DNA from: Methanobacteriota archaeon
GTDB lineage: Archaea > Hydrothermarchaeota > Hydrothermarchaeia > Hydrothermarchaeales > BMS3B
DNA: 22,964 nt
Assembly: GCA_003229935.1 (NCBI GenBank)
Contig: QIGD01000037.1
Span: forward strand, 1-22,964
Direction: 5' to 3'
The notes beneath the pieces were generated by a model. It was given only the letters and a program-made list of their open reading frames with translations, did no database searches and had not been told where the DNA came from. The number at the start of each line of letters is the position of its first letter. The first letter of the stretch is position 1. Positions 6,346 through 14,594 of the stretch are shown one piece after another. The position numbers and the translations under genes are program-made.

Positions 6346-7353
6346 CTAACGAGACACGCTCACGGCTTTAGCCGTGGGTGATTGACTAAGCCATTTAGCA
6401 ACATCTTTGGCATGATAGGTTACAATAATATCTGCTCCAGCTCTCTTTATTGATGTGAGAATCTCAAAAACAATAGCCTTTTCATCTACATTATCAAGCT
6501 GTGAAACTGCCTTTACCATTGCATACTCCCCGCTCACATTGTAAGCTGCAGTTGGAACTTTGAAGCGCTCCTTTACACGTGTTATAATATCTAGGTAGCT
6601 CAGAGCTGGCTTAACAATAACTATATCTGCACCCTCCTGAAGGTCAAGATATACCTCCTGCAGTGCCTCGTTGATATTTGCCGGGTCCATCTGGTAGCTC
6701 TTTCTGTCTCCAAAGGAAGGTGTTGATTCAGCAGCCTCTCTGAAAGGCCAATAGAAAGAAGAGGCATACTTTGCTGAATAGCTCATTATAATCGTATCCT
6801 GATACCCTCCATCCTCTAGGGTTTCCCTTATTGCTTTAACTCTGCCATCCATCATGTCGCTGGGTGCCACAATATCAGCCCCTGCCTCAGCATGACTGAG
6901 AGCTTCTTTCGCGAGTAAATCTAAAGTGGGGTCATTGAGCACTTCTCCACCTTCAACTATCCCACAGTGGCCGTGTGATGTATATTCGCACAGGCACACA
7001 TCTGTAGCCACCACAAGCTCTTTTCCAACCTCATCCTTAATCTCTTCAACTGCTCTCTGAATTATTCCATTCTGATTGTAGGCTTCACTTCCAATATCGT
7101 CCTTATGTTTTGGGATTCCAAATAGAATTACTGCAGGGATGCCAAGGCTCACAATCTCAAGAACTTCATCTCTGACCTCATGAAGAGGAAGACGAAACTG
7201 GCCAGGCATAGAAGATATTTCCACTCTGTTTTTTATATTCTCATCAATAAACACCGGATAAATCAGGTCATTCTTATTCACAGTGGTTTCCTTCACAATA
7301 TCTCTTATTTTTTCTGTTTTCCTTAACCTGCGCATTCTTCTTTTTGGAAACAT
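6346..7353 (-). CDS. hemB: Porphobilinogen synthase (delta-aminolevulinate dehydratase)
   Basis: The enzyme condenses two 5-aminolevulinates into porphobilinogen. The zinc site is the DVCLCEYTSHGHCG block (C120, C122, C130), and the two Schiff-base lysines are in SAKYASSFY (K195) and VIVKPALSYLD (K248), so it is the zinc-dependent type. An ATG at 7371 lies upstream, but AAGGAG sits 7 nt before the ATG at 7353 and the hemA TAG ends one base before it, so I choose 7353 (335 residues). The natural C-terminus should end near AKDVAKWL; the last dozen residues (QSPTAKAVSVSR) and the TAG are read from an inserted transposon end. Confidence 0.93.
   Translation of the reverse strand: MFPKRRMRRLRKTEKIRDIVKETTVNKNDLIYPVFIDENIKNRVEISSMPGQFRLPLHEVRDEVLEIVSLGIPAVILFGIPKHKDDIGSEAYNQNGIIQRAVEEIKDEVGKELVVATDVCLCEYTSHGHCGIVEGGEVLNDPTLDLLAKEALSHAEAGADIVAPSDMMDGRVKAIRETLEDGGYQDTIIMSYSAKYASSFYWPFREAAESTPSFGDRKSYQMDPANINEALQEVYLDLQEGADIVIVKPALSYLDIITRVKERFKVPTAAYNVSGEYAMVKAVSQLDNVDEKAIVFEILTSIKRAGADIIVTYHAKDVAKWLSQSPTAKAVSVSR
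6361..6376. repeat. TTTA-loop hairpin (copy 4) inside the hemB 3' end
   Basis: CACGGC-TTTA-GCCGTG is a perfect 6-bp stem, followed by GGTGATTGACT. It occupies the same place in the dispersed repeat as the differently paired hairpin at 3651-3668. It lies inside the hemB frame just before the stop. Confidence 0.7.
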
Positions 7354-7354
7354 A

Positions 7355-8710
7355 CTAATACTCCTTTCCATTTAAACCCATATCAAACCAGTTTTCAGCC
7401 ACTTTTATTGCTTCTTGGTTTCCAGATTCTGCAGATTCTCTTATACTTGAAGCAATAGGTGTAAGTGTTCTCTTAACTATAACTCTTGTAAGGTCATCAA
7501 TTATCTTTTTCTCTCTCTCTCCAAGGTTATCAAGCATTTTTAATGCCTTCTCAATCTCTCTGTTCCTTATAATTTCGGCATCCATGAATATCTTGCTTAC
7601 AAGGTCTTCCACATCAATTCTATATATCTGCTTCACAAGAAGTTTGAGCTCTTCCTCAATTATCTCTTCGACTTTCACAATTTCCTTCTCTCTTGCCTTT
7701 CTGTTATTTTCAGCTATAGCTCTTAGTCCATCTATGTTGAAGGCTTTGACAAATTTTAGCTCTTCAACATTGTCGCTAACATCCCTTGGAATTGCAACAT
7801 CTATTATAACAAGGGGTTCTTCTCTATCTTCAAAAGTTTCTTCAAGTAATTTCTTGGTAATTATAGGTTCATATGAGCTTGTGGCAGTGACTATCAGGTC
7901 GCTTTCTTTTATTCCTTCTTTGAGATTTTCAAATTTTAAAGTTTCAGCCCCGAGTTCTTCAGATATTTTTAAAGCCTTTGAATATGTCCTGTTTATCACA
8001 ACAAGCTTTTTCAGTTTTTGCTCTGCCATTGCTCTGGAAACAAGGGTGCCCATTTCACCCACTCCAATGAGCAGAGCTATTTTTTCTTCCAGACCTCCAA
8101 GAACTTCACTACCAAGTTCGACAGCCGCACTGCCAATAGAAACCGCACCCTTATTTATATTTGTTCTGTATCTCACAACCTGGCCTACATGGAGAGTTTT
8201 TGTGAAAATATTTTCAAAAAATGGGCCTACTGTGTTAAGTGCTCTTGAAAATCTGAAGGAATCTCTAACCTGGCCAATAATTTGGTCTTCACCGATAATC
8301 ATACTTTCAACGCCTGATGTAAGTCTCAAAAGATGGAGAAGAGCATCAATATGATAGTCTATCTGCATTGCATCATGTAATTTTGCGGAAAAGTCAACAA
8401 TGTGTTTTACAAGACGGTCTGAGAGCTCTTCCTGTTCGACTTCATGACTGTACATACGACCTTGCTTGACCTTCATTCTCTGTATAATATCATACATGAG
8501 ATAATCTATTATGTCATGATAGGCAAGCTGTATATCATCTGCAGCAGCAAAAATTTCAACTCTGTTGCAGGTCTGTATCACCACAACTTCTTTAACAGAA
8601 CGTAGAGAGTGGATATCCAATAAAGCCTTCTTAATATCAGGAAATGCAAAGGCTTCAAGAGTTTCAACATCTGCAGTATGGTGGGTTACTCTTATATTCA
8701 GTGTGTGCAT
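7355..8710 (-). CDS. hemA: Glutamyl-tRNA reductase
   Basis: This NADPH enzyme reduces glutamyl-tRNA(Glu) to glutamate-1-semialdehyde, the first step of the C5 route. The 451-residue protein shows the catalytic cysteine in QTCNRVEIF (C48), the SGVESMIIGEDQIIGQVRDS block, the NADPH-binding LLIGVGEMG loop, and the helical C-terminal dimerisation region. The segment between about 75 and 125 (around MKVKQGRMYSHEVEQ) looks longer than in compact archaeal HemA. The start has GGAGG 7 nt upstream and lies 13 bp inside the preceding gene. It is followed directly by hemB. Confidence 0.95.
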   Translation of the reverse strand: MHTLNIRVTHHTADVETLEAFAFPDIKKALLDIHSLRSVKEVVVIQTCNRVEIFAAADDIQLAYHDIIDYLMYDIIQRMKVKQGRMYSHEVEQEELSDRLVKHIVDFSAKLHDAMQIDYHIDALLHLLRLTSGVESMIIGEDQIIGQVRDSFRFSRALNTVGPFFENIFTKTLHVGQVVRYRTNINKGAVSIGSAAVELGSEVLGGLEEKIALLIGVGEMGTLVSRAMAEQKLKKLVVINRTYSKALKISEELGAETLKFENLKEGIKESDLIVTATSSYEPIITKKLLEETFEDREEPLVIIDVAIPRDVSDNVEELKFVKAFNIDGLRAIAENNRKAREKEIVKVEEIIEEELKLLVKQIYRIDVEDLVSKIFMDAEIIRNREIEKALKMLDNLGEREKKIIDDLTRVIVKRTLTPIASSIRESAESGNQEAIKVAENWFDMGLNGKEY

Positions 8711-9336
8711 TCAAGTTCCTCCAGAATTTTAATAGCTATACTTCTGGCTTCTGTAATATCCCCTTTTTTCAGATTTTCGGATATATCCTCCCTGCTGATT
8801 ATCTTATATATCAGCTTCTGTCTTTCCCTCTGAGAACTTATACATTCCATCAGTCTCTCTCTAAGAAATTTATTAAATTCTATCAAGAGAATATCTTCTT
8901 GTGCAATAGTTTTTTTAATTTTTTCTTTTATCAATCTTGCTGCGGCAGGTGCACTGCCGAGGGTTGAAATAGATATTACAAGCCCATCCTTCTCAATGAC
9001 AGCAGGAAATATTATATCAACTGGCTTATCTGCTCTGTTAACAAGCTTATTCTGTCTTTTTGCTTCTCTCTCTATTGCATCATTCAGCTCTTTAGAACTT
9101 GTCAGTGCAAGAATAATATTATAGCTTTCAATATAGTTCTTCAAATCAGAGGGCTCAACTTTTTTCTTTACTATTTTCACACTTTTTATATTCTTTATAC
9201 CTAAAGTGAAATGCTCACTTATCACAGTTACTTCTGCCCCTGCTCTGACAAGCTTTTTTATTCGCCTTTCAGCAACCCTGCCTGCGCCAAAAACAACACA
9301 TTTTCTGTTTTTAATGTTTAATATTACCGAAAGCAT
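8698..9336 (-). CDS. Precorrin-2 dehydrogenase / siroheme synthase N-domain-like protein
   Basis: This 212-residue protein matches the CysG N-terminal and Met8p family, which oxidises precorrin-2 to sirohydrochlorin with NAD and may insert or remove metal. The NAD loop is VVFGAGRVAERR (from about 14), and the catalytic segment reads LVNRADKPVDIIFPAVI, then ISTLGSAPAAARLI. The C-terminal part after about 145 is a helical region typical of the family; the SUMT methylase domain is absent. It overlaps the aminopeptidase upstream by 13 bp and hemA downstream by 13 bp. Its place before hemA is common in archaeal heme and siroheme clusters. Confidence 0.88.
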   Translation of the reverse strand: MLSVILNIKNRKCVVFGAGRVAERRIKKLVRAGAEVTVISEHFTLGIKNIKSVKIVKKKVEPSDLKNYIESYNIILALTSSKELNDAIEREAKRQNKLVNRADKPVDIIFPAVIEKDGLVISISTLGSAPAAARLIKEKIKKTIAQEDILLIEFNKFLRERLMECISSQRERQKLIYKIISREDISENLKKGDITEARSIAIKILEELECTH

Positions 9337-10253
9337 AAAAAGTTTCCTTCTTCCATTATTTTTTTGCCATCAAGCCACAGGCTGGGCTTCAACATCACTC
9401 CATCCATATGAAGATTTGCCCTGTTCATTCCTCCAAAAGTATTGTTGTCACCGAAGGCAATATGCACTGTTTTGAAGGCTTTCTCATCCTCAAGAACATT
9501 TCCCGTAATTCTGGCATTGGGGTTGCAGCCTATTCCGATTTCTGCAATAACCCTTGAATTCTCAACACTCCTGAAAAGTTCTTCAAGTTCTGGTCTGTTC
9601 ACATTGAATGCTCTGCCATTACTAACTTCAACAATCACAGGCTGGGCTATTCTGCCAAGGTTAGCCATAGAGGCATCAAAAACAATCCTGCCCTCACCAG
9701 AATCTTCCAGAGGAGCTATAAAGGCTTCTCCGGCAGGTAGATTACCAAAGGCTCCAGTTTTTGTTATATCTCCGTAATCAGAAATACCTTTCCTATATTT
9801 CAGACTGGCTTTGAAATCTGTACCTGTATCTGTTTCAAGCCTGATTTCATCAGCTTCTGTTAATTTCCTGGCAACAAAATCCGAAATTCTCTTAATTTCT
9901 CTATAATCTGCTGTCATAGCATCTGAAAAAAGCATACTTTTTGTTATTCCTGGCATTGTGACAACTCTGGTTCCCGCTCTGCATGCTCTTTTTCTTGCTT
10001 CAGTATGGGTAAGAGATTTTGATGTTGGAGCAATTACAACATCTGCCGCCCTCATAGATTCGGCAATAACTCCAGGTGGTTCTTCGCCGTCTCTTTCTCT
10101 CGGCTTCATAATGATTGAAACAACTTCTCTACTTAGCTTCTCAACAGTTTTCCTTATAATCTCATCCATCTCGAAGCTATTATAATCACTTACTATAAGG
10201 ACTTCCTCTTCTTTCTTTATGCCAATAGTCTCTCTGAATATTCTCTCAAGCAT
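9324..10253 (-). CDS. M29-like aminopeptidase (aminopeptidase T / leucyl aminopeptidase family)
   Basis: The 309-residue protein matches archaeal M29-type aminopeptidases. Diagnostic segments include GNLPAGEAFIAP (about 185-196), IAEIGIGCNPNARITG, LEDEKAFKTVHIAFGDN and FGGMNRANLHMDGVM, which provide Glu, His and Asp residues for a two-metal centre. It is somewhat shorter than the roughly 370-410 residues of bacterial AmpS. It is the first gene of the heme cluster and overlaps the next gene by 13 bp, so it is likely transcribed with it, although a biochemical link to heme is not known to me. A TATA-like TTTATAC 25 bp upstream of the ATG suggests a leaderless transcript. Confidence 0.8.
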   Translation of the reverse strand: MLERIFRETIGIKKEEEVLIVSDYNSFEMDEIIRKTVEKLSREVVSIIMKPRERDGEEPPGVIAESMRAADVVIAPTSKSLTHTEARKRACRAGTRVVTMPGITKSMLFSDAMTADYREIKRISDFVARKLTEADEIRLETDTGTDFKASLKYRKGISDYGDITKTGAFGNLPAGEAFIAPLEDSGEGRIVFDASMANLGRIAQPVIVEVSNGRAFNVNRPELEELFRSVENSRVIAEIGIGCNPNARITGNVLEDEKAFKTVHIAFGDNNTFGGMNRANLHMDGVMLKPSLWLDGKKIMEEGNFLCFR

Positions 10254-10274
10254 ATAATGTAACCTTCCATTTTA

Positions 10275-10304
10275 GTATAAAGAATTTGTTATTACTATAA
10301 TAAC
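10275..10304 (-). promoter_or_regulatory. Promoter and palindromic site in front of the heme cluster
   Basis: On the minus strand TTTATAC (10281-10275) lies about 25 bp before the aminopeptidase ATG, the spacing expected for a TATA box of a leaderless archaeal transcript. Just upstream is the inverted repeat GTTATTA-CTA-TAATAAC (10288-10304), a 7-bp perfect arm pair placed where an archaeal repressor or activator would contact the promoter. The regulator is unknown. Confidence 0.4.
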
Positions 10305-10339
10305 TTCTTGAGAGATAATGTTGTGGTTACATAAAAATC

Positions 10340-10523
10340 CATGCTTCATCGGTTAAGCGTTTTGAAGAGGGAATATTTCACAACCACAGGCGTTTTGTCT
10401 GGTTACCGTAGCATTTGATTGGACTACAATACAGTCCTAGAACTTATCGTCGCCTTGTAAGAACCCTCATGCAAACAAAATCCATCTTCAGGACTGCAGG
10501 AAAGCCTTAACCGATGACCAATG
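10340..10523 (+). mobile_element. 184-bp IS4-family-like relic with 10-bp target duplication
   Basis: The ends CATGCTTCATCGGTTAAG and, inverted, CATTGGTCATCGGTTAAG share 11 consecutive bases plus outer matches. CATAAAAATC flanks it on both sides (10330-10339 and 10524-10533), a 10-bp target duplication. CATG...TTAAG ends and 10-12 bp duplications are typical of IS231/ISH8-like members of the IS4 family. Inside, a plus-strand frame reads CLVTVAFDWTTIQS before TAG, resembling the first catalytic Asp block (DWT) of IS4 transposases, so this is probably an internally deleted copy. It abuts the AbrB-PhoU stop codon by four bases. Confidence 0.75.
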
Positions 10524-10537
10524 CATAAAAATCTCAT

Positions 10538-11545
10538 TCATTTAGGAGGAACATCTACACTCATATTTATAGCAATTTCTGCAATGTCAGTTGAGTAACT
10601 TGCTATTCTGTTCAGGCTATCCATAATACCTTTGAGAAGCATTGCCCTGTTTGCTTTAATCTTGCTCTGGAAGAGTTTATTAAGTGTTTTCTCATGTATA
10701 GCATTTATCTCTGACATGTCATAAAAAACCCTCTGGGCTGCAACCATGTCAAGAGAAAAGAAAGATTTTGAAGCTTTCTGGAAGGCATCGCTTACCAATT
10801 TAAGAATTTTTGCAAATTCTCTCATATCTTCTATGTCATTCTCAGCCAGCTTTAGATAGGTCTTCGAGATATTCTCACAGTGGTCAGAAACCCTCTCAAA
10901 ATTTTTAACTACCATTCTGTATCCAAGAGCATCTCTAGGGTCTGAGATCCCCAGTTTTTCAGCAAGATGGGAGTATCTAACTGCACCTTTGAGCTGTCTG
11001 ACAACAAGAAAATAAAGCCTGTCGACTTCATTCTCTCTTATAGTGATGTCTTTTGCAAGAGCTTTCTCACCTTCCTTGAATACACTTATAAGCTCGGATA
11101 GCATTGAGCTAACTATCATATGAATTCTGCGCAGAGCCTTAATTGTTGGAAGTTTGCGTTCATTGAGAAGGATTTCAAGAGTAAGAGCTTCATTGGTGTC
11201 TTCGACGATTTCAACTCCAATGAGGATTTCTGAGATATGCCTTGCCACCTCTCTATATTTTAGCTGCTCCTTATGGTCAAGTATAATCTTGAGTGTATCG
11301 TAGCCTATGAGATAGTAGGATATCAGTAGTTTTTCCAGAGCCTCTGAAGTCTCAACCCGTGATGTTTTTATTACAATTTCTCTGTTATCTTCTTCCTTTT
11401 CTCTCAGTTCTACTATAAGGGAACTCTGTGTTTCCATAACAAAGACAGTATCCCCTTCTTTTAAACCTACCTTTTCAACCCATTTTTTTGGCAGTGACAT
11501 TATATATGTACTGCCTCCGCTGAGATAAATCTTACGTGCCTGCAT
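10538..11545 (-). CDS. AbrB-PhoU phosphate uptake regulator
   Basis: The first 50 or so residues form an AbrB/SpoVT-type DNA-binding domain (STYIMSLPKKWVEKVGLKEG). The rest is a long PhoU-like helical region with two repeats, including NEVDRLYFLVVRQLKGA and VVKNFERVSDHCENISK. At 335 residues it has the usual size for archaeal AbrB-PhoU fusions, which are thought to control phosphate transporter genes. It is divergent from pstSCAB with a shared 156-bp promoter region, so it probably regulates that operon and itself. GGAGG lies 7 nt before the ATG. An IS4-like relic begins four bases after its stop. Confidence 0.88.
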   Translation of the reverse strand: MQARKIYLSGGSTYIMSLPKKWVEKVGLKEGDTVFVMETQSSLIVELREKEEDNREIVIKTSRVETSEALEKLLISYYLIGYDTLKIILDHKEQLKYREVARHISEILIGVEIVEDTNEALTLEILLNERKLPTIKALRRIHMIVSSMLSELISVFKEGEKALAKDITIRENEVDRLYFLVVRQLKGAVRYSHLAEKLGISDPRDALGYRMVVKNFERVSDHCENISKTYLKLAENDIEDMREFAKILKLVSDAFQKASKSFFSLDMVAAQRVFYDMSEINAIHEKTLNKLFQSKIKANRAMLLKGIMDSLNRIASYSTDIAEIAINMSVDVPPK

Positions 11546-11566
11546 AAATTTCCTCCAATAACCAGG

Positions 11567-11650
11567 TTTTTATATATCCAACTATACTCAAATAACCATT
11601 ATATATAATATATATGGTATAGTTTGTATATCCATTAAATATATAAAATT
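11567..11650. promoter_or_regulatory. Divergent promoters with nested palindromes (AbrB-PhoU / pstS)
   Basis: A minus-strand TATA box GGATATATAAAAA (about 11567-11579) serves the regulator and a plus-strand TTAAATATATAAAATT (11635-11650) serves pstS; each lies at a suitable distance from its start. Between them are two nested inverted repeats: AACTATAC (11580-11587) with GTATAGTT (11617-11624), and ACCAT (11595-11599) with ATGGT (11614-11618), around an AT-only core. These are candidate operators, perhaps for the AbrB domain. Confidence 0.5.
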
Positions 11651-11701
11651 AACTCTACAACGTTTATCTGTAAATTTTGTTTAATAAAAGGAGGTAGGAA
11701 T

Positions 11702-12829
11702 ATGAACAAGAAGATAATTCTTTTGTCACTTCTGGCAGTTCTGTTTCTAGTAGCAGGATGTACAGAGGCTGGAACAGGCAAGACAAGTGGAAGTGCTGCA
11801 GTTAAGACTACGCAAAGTACTACAAGTGCTCCGGCACAATCAATAACTCTGACTGGTGCAGGGTCGACTTTCATATATCCGTTGATGTCAAAGTGGAGCT
11901 ATGTTTATAAGAATCTAAAGAATGTAAAAATTAACTACGCGGCTATAGGCAGTGGCGGTGGAATAAGGCAGATAGTAGTAAAGACAGTTGATTTTGGTGC
12001 CACCGATGCTCCTCTTCAATCATATGGCTATTCACATATACATGGAGCCCTGACTATTCCTGAGAGTATTGGCGGAGTAACATTATCGTACAATATTCCA
12101 GGTGTTACAAAGAAATTAAGATTAGACGGTGATGTTATTGCAGATATATACCTAGGTAAGATAAAAAAATGGGATAATAAGGCAATAACTGCGCTGAATC
12201 CTGGAGTTAATCTGCCAGATAAAAGCATAATGGTGGTTCATAGAAGTGACGGAAGCGGTACAACCTTTACATTCTCTGACTATCTATCCTCAGTTAGTCC
12301 AACATGGAAGGCAAAGGTTGGTAAGGGTAAGTCACTTAGCTGGCCTGTAGGTTTGGGTGGTAAGGGTAACGAAGGAGTTGCCGGACTTATAAAAGAGAAC
12401 CCCTATTCTATAGGTTATGTGGAGCTTGCCTATGTTATTGAGAATAAGATGGCTTATGCTACCCTGAAGAATAGAGACGGCTATTATGTGAATCCTACTA
12501 TCGATACAGTAAAAGCTGCTGCTGCAGGAGCAATTCTCCCAAATGGAGATGGGATATGGTCAAATGTTAGTATAGTCAATTCACCAGGTAAAAATGCATA
12601 CCCAATATCAACTTTCACATACATAGTAGAATATCCAGATTTGAGTGCTTTGCCTGATATGACAGAACCAAAGGCCAAAGCTCTTGTCGGATTCATGTGG
12701 TGGATGGTTCATGACGGACAGAAATATGCACCTGGACTCCTGTATGTACCTCTTCCCAATAAAGTTGTGAAGATAGACGAAGAGACCATAAAATCAATAA
12801 AATATAAAGGGCAGCCTGTACTTAGGTGA
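11702..12829 (+). CDS. pstS: Phosphate-binding lipoprotein of the Pst ABC transporter
   Basis: PstS captures phosphate outside the membrane and passes it to PstCA. The 375-residue protein starts with a lipoprotein signal (hydrophobic stretch, then LVAGC with C20 as the lipidated residue) and a Ser/Thr-rich linker. The binding domain shows ITLTGAGSTFIYPLMSKW, IGSGGGIRQI, VDFGATDAPL and the VHRSDGSGTTFTFSDYL loop, which supply phosphate ligands. GGAGGT stands 6-7 nt before the ATG. It is the first gene of the operon and four bases from pstC. Confidence 0.95.
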   Translation: MNKKIILLSLLAVLFLVAGCTEAGTGKTSGSAAVKTTQSTTSAPAQSITLTGAGSTFIYPLMSKWSYVYKNLKNVKINYAAIGSGGGIRQIVVKTVDFGATDAPLQSYGYSHIHGALTIPESIGGVTLSYNIPGVTKKLRLDGDVIADIYLGKIKKWDNKAITALNPGVNLPDKSIMVVHRSDGSGTTFTFSDYLSSVSPTWKAKVGKGKSLSWPVGLGGKGNEGVAGLIKENPYSIGYVELAYVIENKMAYATLKNRDGYYVNPTIDTVKAAAAGAILPNGDGIWSNVSIVNSPGKNAYPISTFTYIVEYPDLSALPDMTEPKAKALVGFMWWMVHDGQKYAPGLLYVPLPNKVVKIDEETIKSIKYKGQPVLR

Positions 12830-12833
12830 AGGT

Positions 12834-13781
12834 ATGAGGTTCCCTAACTTTTTTTTTTATTTTAGAAAGAGTGAAGGGCAGGACAGAATATTCCAATTCT
12901 TTATGGGCACTGTAGCCCTAATAAGTATTATTTTTCTTACGCTTCTACTTTTATACGAATTAATTAAAGGTTCCATGCCATCAATTCAGCATTTTGGTTA
13001 TGATTTTATATTCAGCACAGCATGGAACCCTGTTAAAGACGAATTTGGTGCTCTCCCTTTTATCTTTGGAACTTTTGTTTCATCTCTTCTGGCTCTACTT
13101 ATAGGAGTACCTATATGTCTTGGAATTGCAGTATATGTCACCGAAATTGCGCCACCAAAGATAAGTGCATTTATATCCCCTCTAATCGAACTTCTAGCTG
13201 CAATCCCTAGTGTAATTATTGGTCTATGGGGGATATTTGTCTTTGCTCCATTTGTCAGGGATTATATTTCCCATTTTCTTATCAAGTATCTTGGTTTTTT
13301 ACCTTTATTTGAGGGGCCTGGTTATGGTTTATCAATGCTTACTGCAGGCATGGTACTGGCAATAATGATTATACCTATTGTTTCATCTATTTCGAGAGAG
13401 GCTTTGCTGGCTGTACCAGTACTTCAGAAGGAAGCTGCTCTCGCTCTGGGTGCAACGAGGTTTGAAGCCATGATTCAGGTTATCCTGCCCTATGCAAGAG
13501 GTGCAATATTCGGTGCAGTTATACTTGGTCTTGGAAGAGCTATAGGTGAAACCATGGCTGTGACTATGGTTATAGGAAACAGACCACAAATATCCTCTTC
13601 TATTCTTCATCCAGGTTATACTATGGCTGCTGTAATAGCCAATGAATTTACTGAAGCAACTGCTAATATTTACCTTGCATCTCTGATTGAGATTGGCCTT
13701 ATTCTATTTGTTATTTCTGTAATTGTAAATGCAATAGCCAGATTTATTACATGGAAATATCTGAGAATTCAGGAGAATTAA
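12834..13781 (+). CDS. pstC: Phosphate ABC transporter permease PstC
   Basis: This 315-residue membrane protein has about six hydrophobic segments and the family's large extracytoplasmic stretch after the first one. The cytoplasmic EAA loop that contacts PstB reads EAALALGATRFEAMIQVILP and then AIGETMAV. The LLAAIPSVIIGLWGIFVFAP segment before it is characteristic of PstC/PstA. It pairs with PstA in the membrane to form the phosphate channel. Only four bases separate it from pstS and one from pstA, so the genes are co-transcribed. Confidence 0.93.
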   Translation: MRFPNFFFYFRKSEGQDRIFQFFMGTVALISIIFLTLLLLYELIKGSMPSIQHFGYDFIFSTAWNPVKDEFGALPFIFGTFVSSLLALLIGVPICLGIAVYVTEIAPPKISAFISPLIELLAAIPSVIIGLWGIFVFAPFVRDYISHFLIKYLGFLPLFEGPGYGLSMLTAGMVLAIMIIPIVSSISREALLAVPVLQKEAALALGATRFEAMIQVILPYARGAIFGAVILGLGRAIGETMAVTMVIGNRPQISSSILHPGYTMAAVIANEFTEATANIYLASLIEIGLILFVISVIVNAIARFITWKYLRIQEN

Positions 13782-13782
13782 T

Positions 13783-14594
13783 ATGTTGGAGAGAAAGTTA
13801 AAAGATAAAATTTTCACTGTATTCTGCATTGGTAGTGTTATTCTTGCTCTGGTACCTTTACTGAGCATGCTCTATACTATTATATTCAGGGGTTTTTCTG
13901 TGATTAGTATAGACTTTCTGACGCGGCTTCCTACACCGGTTGGTACACCTGGAGGAGGCTTTGGAAATGCTATACAGGGTAGCATAATAACGAGTGGAAT
14001 AGCTAGTATAATAGGTATCCCCCTTGGAGTACTAAGTGGAATGTATCTTGCAGAGTATAAGAAGAGTAGCTTCAGTAAGCTTGTGAGCTTCACAGCTGAT
14101 GTACTTACAGGGGTGCCTTCGATTATATTGCCTATCTTTTAATTGTATTACGTTTCGGAAGTTTTTCTGCTGTTGCTGGAGGTGTGGCACTGGCTACAAT
14201 AATGATACCTTTTATAGTGAGAACAACTGAAGAGTCAATGAAACTGGTGCCATGGAATATAAGAGAAGCTTCTATAGCTCTCGGTGCAACTAGGTGGCAA
14301 ACAACCTTATTTGTTGTACTGGGTGCTGCAAAGTTTGGAATTATTACCGGAATCCTTCTTATTATTGCAAGAATATCCGGTGAAGCTGCACCTTTGCTTT
14401 TCACAGCCTTCGGCAATAGATTCTGGTATAGTGGTGTTTTCAAACCTGTAACTGCTCTTCCACTTATGATATACAACTATGCAGTATCACCTTATAATTC
14501 TTGGCATAACATGGCATGGGGAGGTGCTCTCGTTCTGGTTGCAGGAATTTTTTCTCTTAATATAATTATAAGACTTATTGCCGGCAGGAGATGA
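13783..14594 (+). pseudogene. pstA: Phosphate ABC transporter permease PstA, broken by a frameshift
   Basis: The 5' frame (13783-14142) encodes the first membrane segment and ends VLTGVPSIILPIF then TAA. The 3' part continues in a different frame from about 14130 (AYLLIVLRFGSFSAVAGGVA) to the TGA at 14594 and contains the EAA loop REASIALGATRWQTTLFVVL. Family members have a GLF-like triplet between PSI and AY here, so a short deletion, about 7 or 10 bases, fits better than a single-base error. A -1 slip near 14129 would join the frames but still lack those residues. Without PstA the transporter should not work unless the frames are joined or two half-proteins assemble. The 3' end overlaps pstB by 4 bp. 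Confidence 0.85.

Larger units (their letters stand above)
6259..6387 (+). repeat. Dispersed repeat, copy B: transposase 3' end plus hairpin
   Basis: This is the partner of 3549-3678. The match covers the transposase C-terminus, the spacer with ACGAG, the TTTA-loop hairpin and GGTGATTGACT. The right edge lies within the hemB reading frame, so the last dozen hemB codons are read from transposon sequence. Confidence 0.7.

Noticed and set aside
7584..8354. 256-codon plus-strand reading frame opposite hemA
   Set aside because: It is a Ser-rich antisense shadow of a clear hemA gene with no family features.
10340..10523. Structured non-coding RNA with a closing 11-bp helix
   Set aside because: The 10-bp direct repeats, IS4-like ends and internal transposase motif explain the inverted repeat better as a transposon relic.
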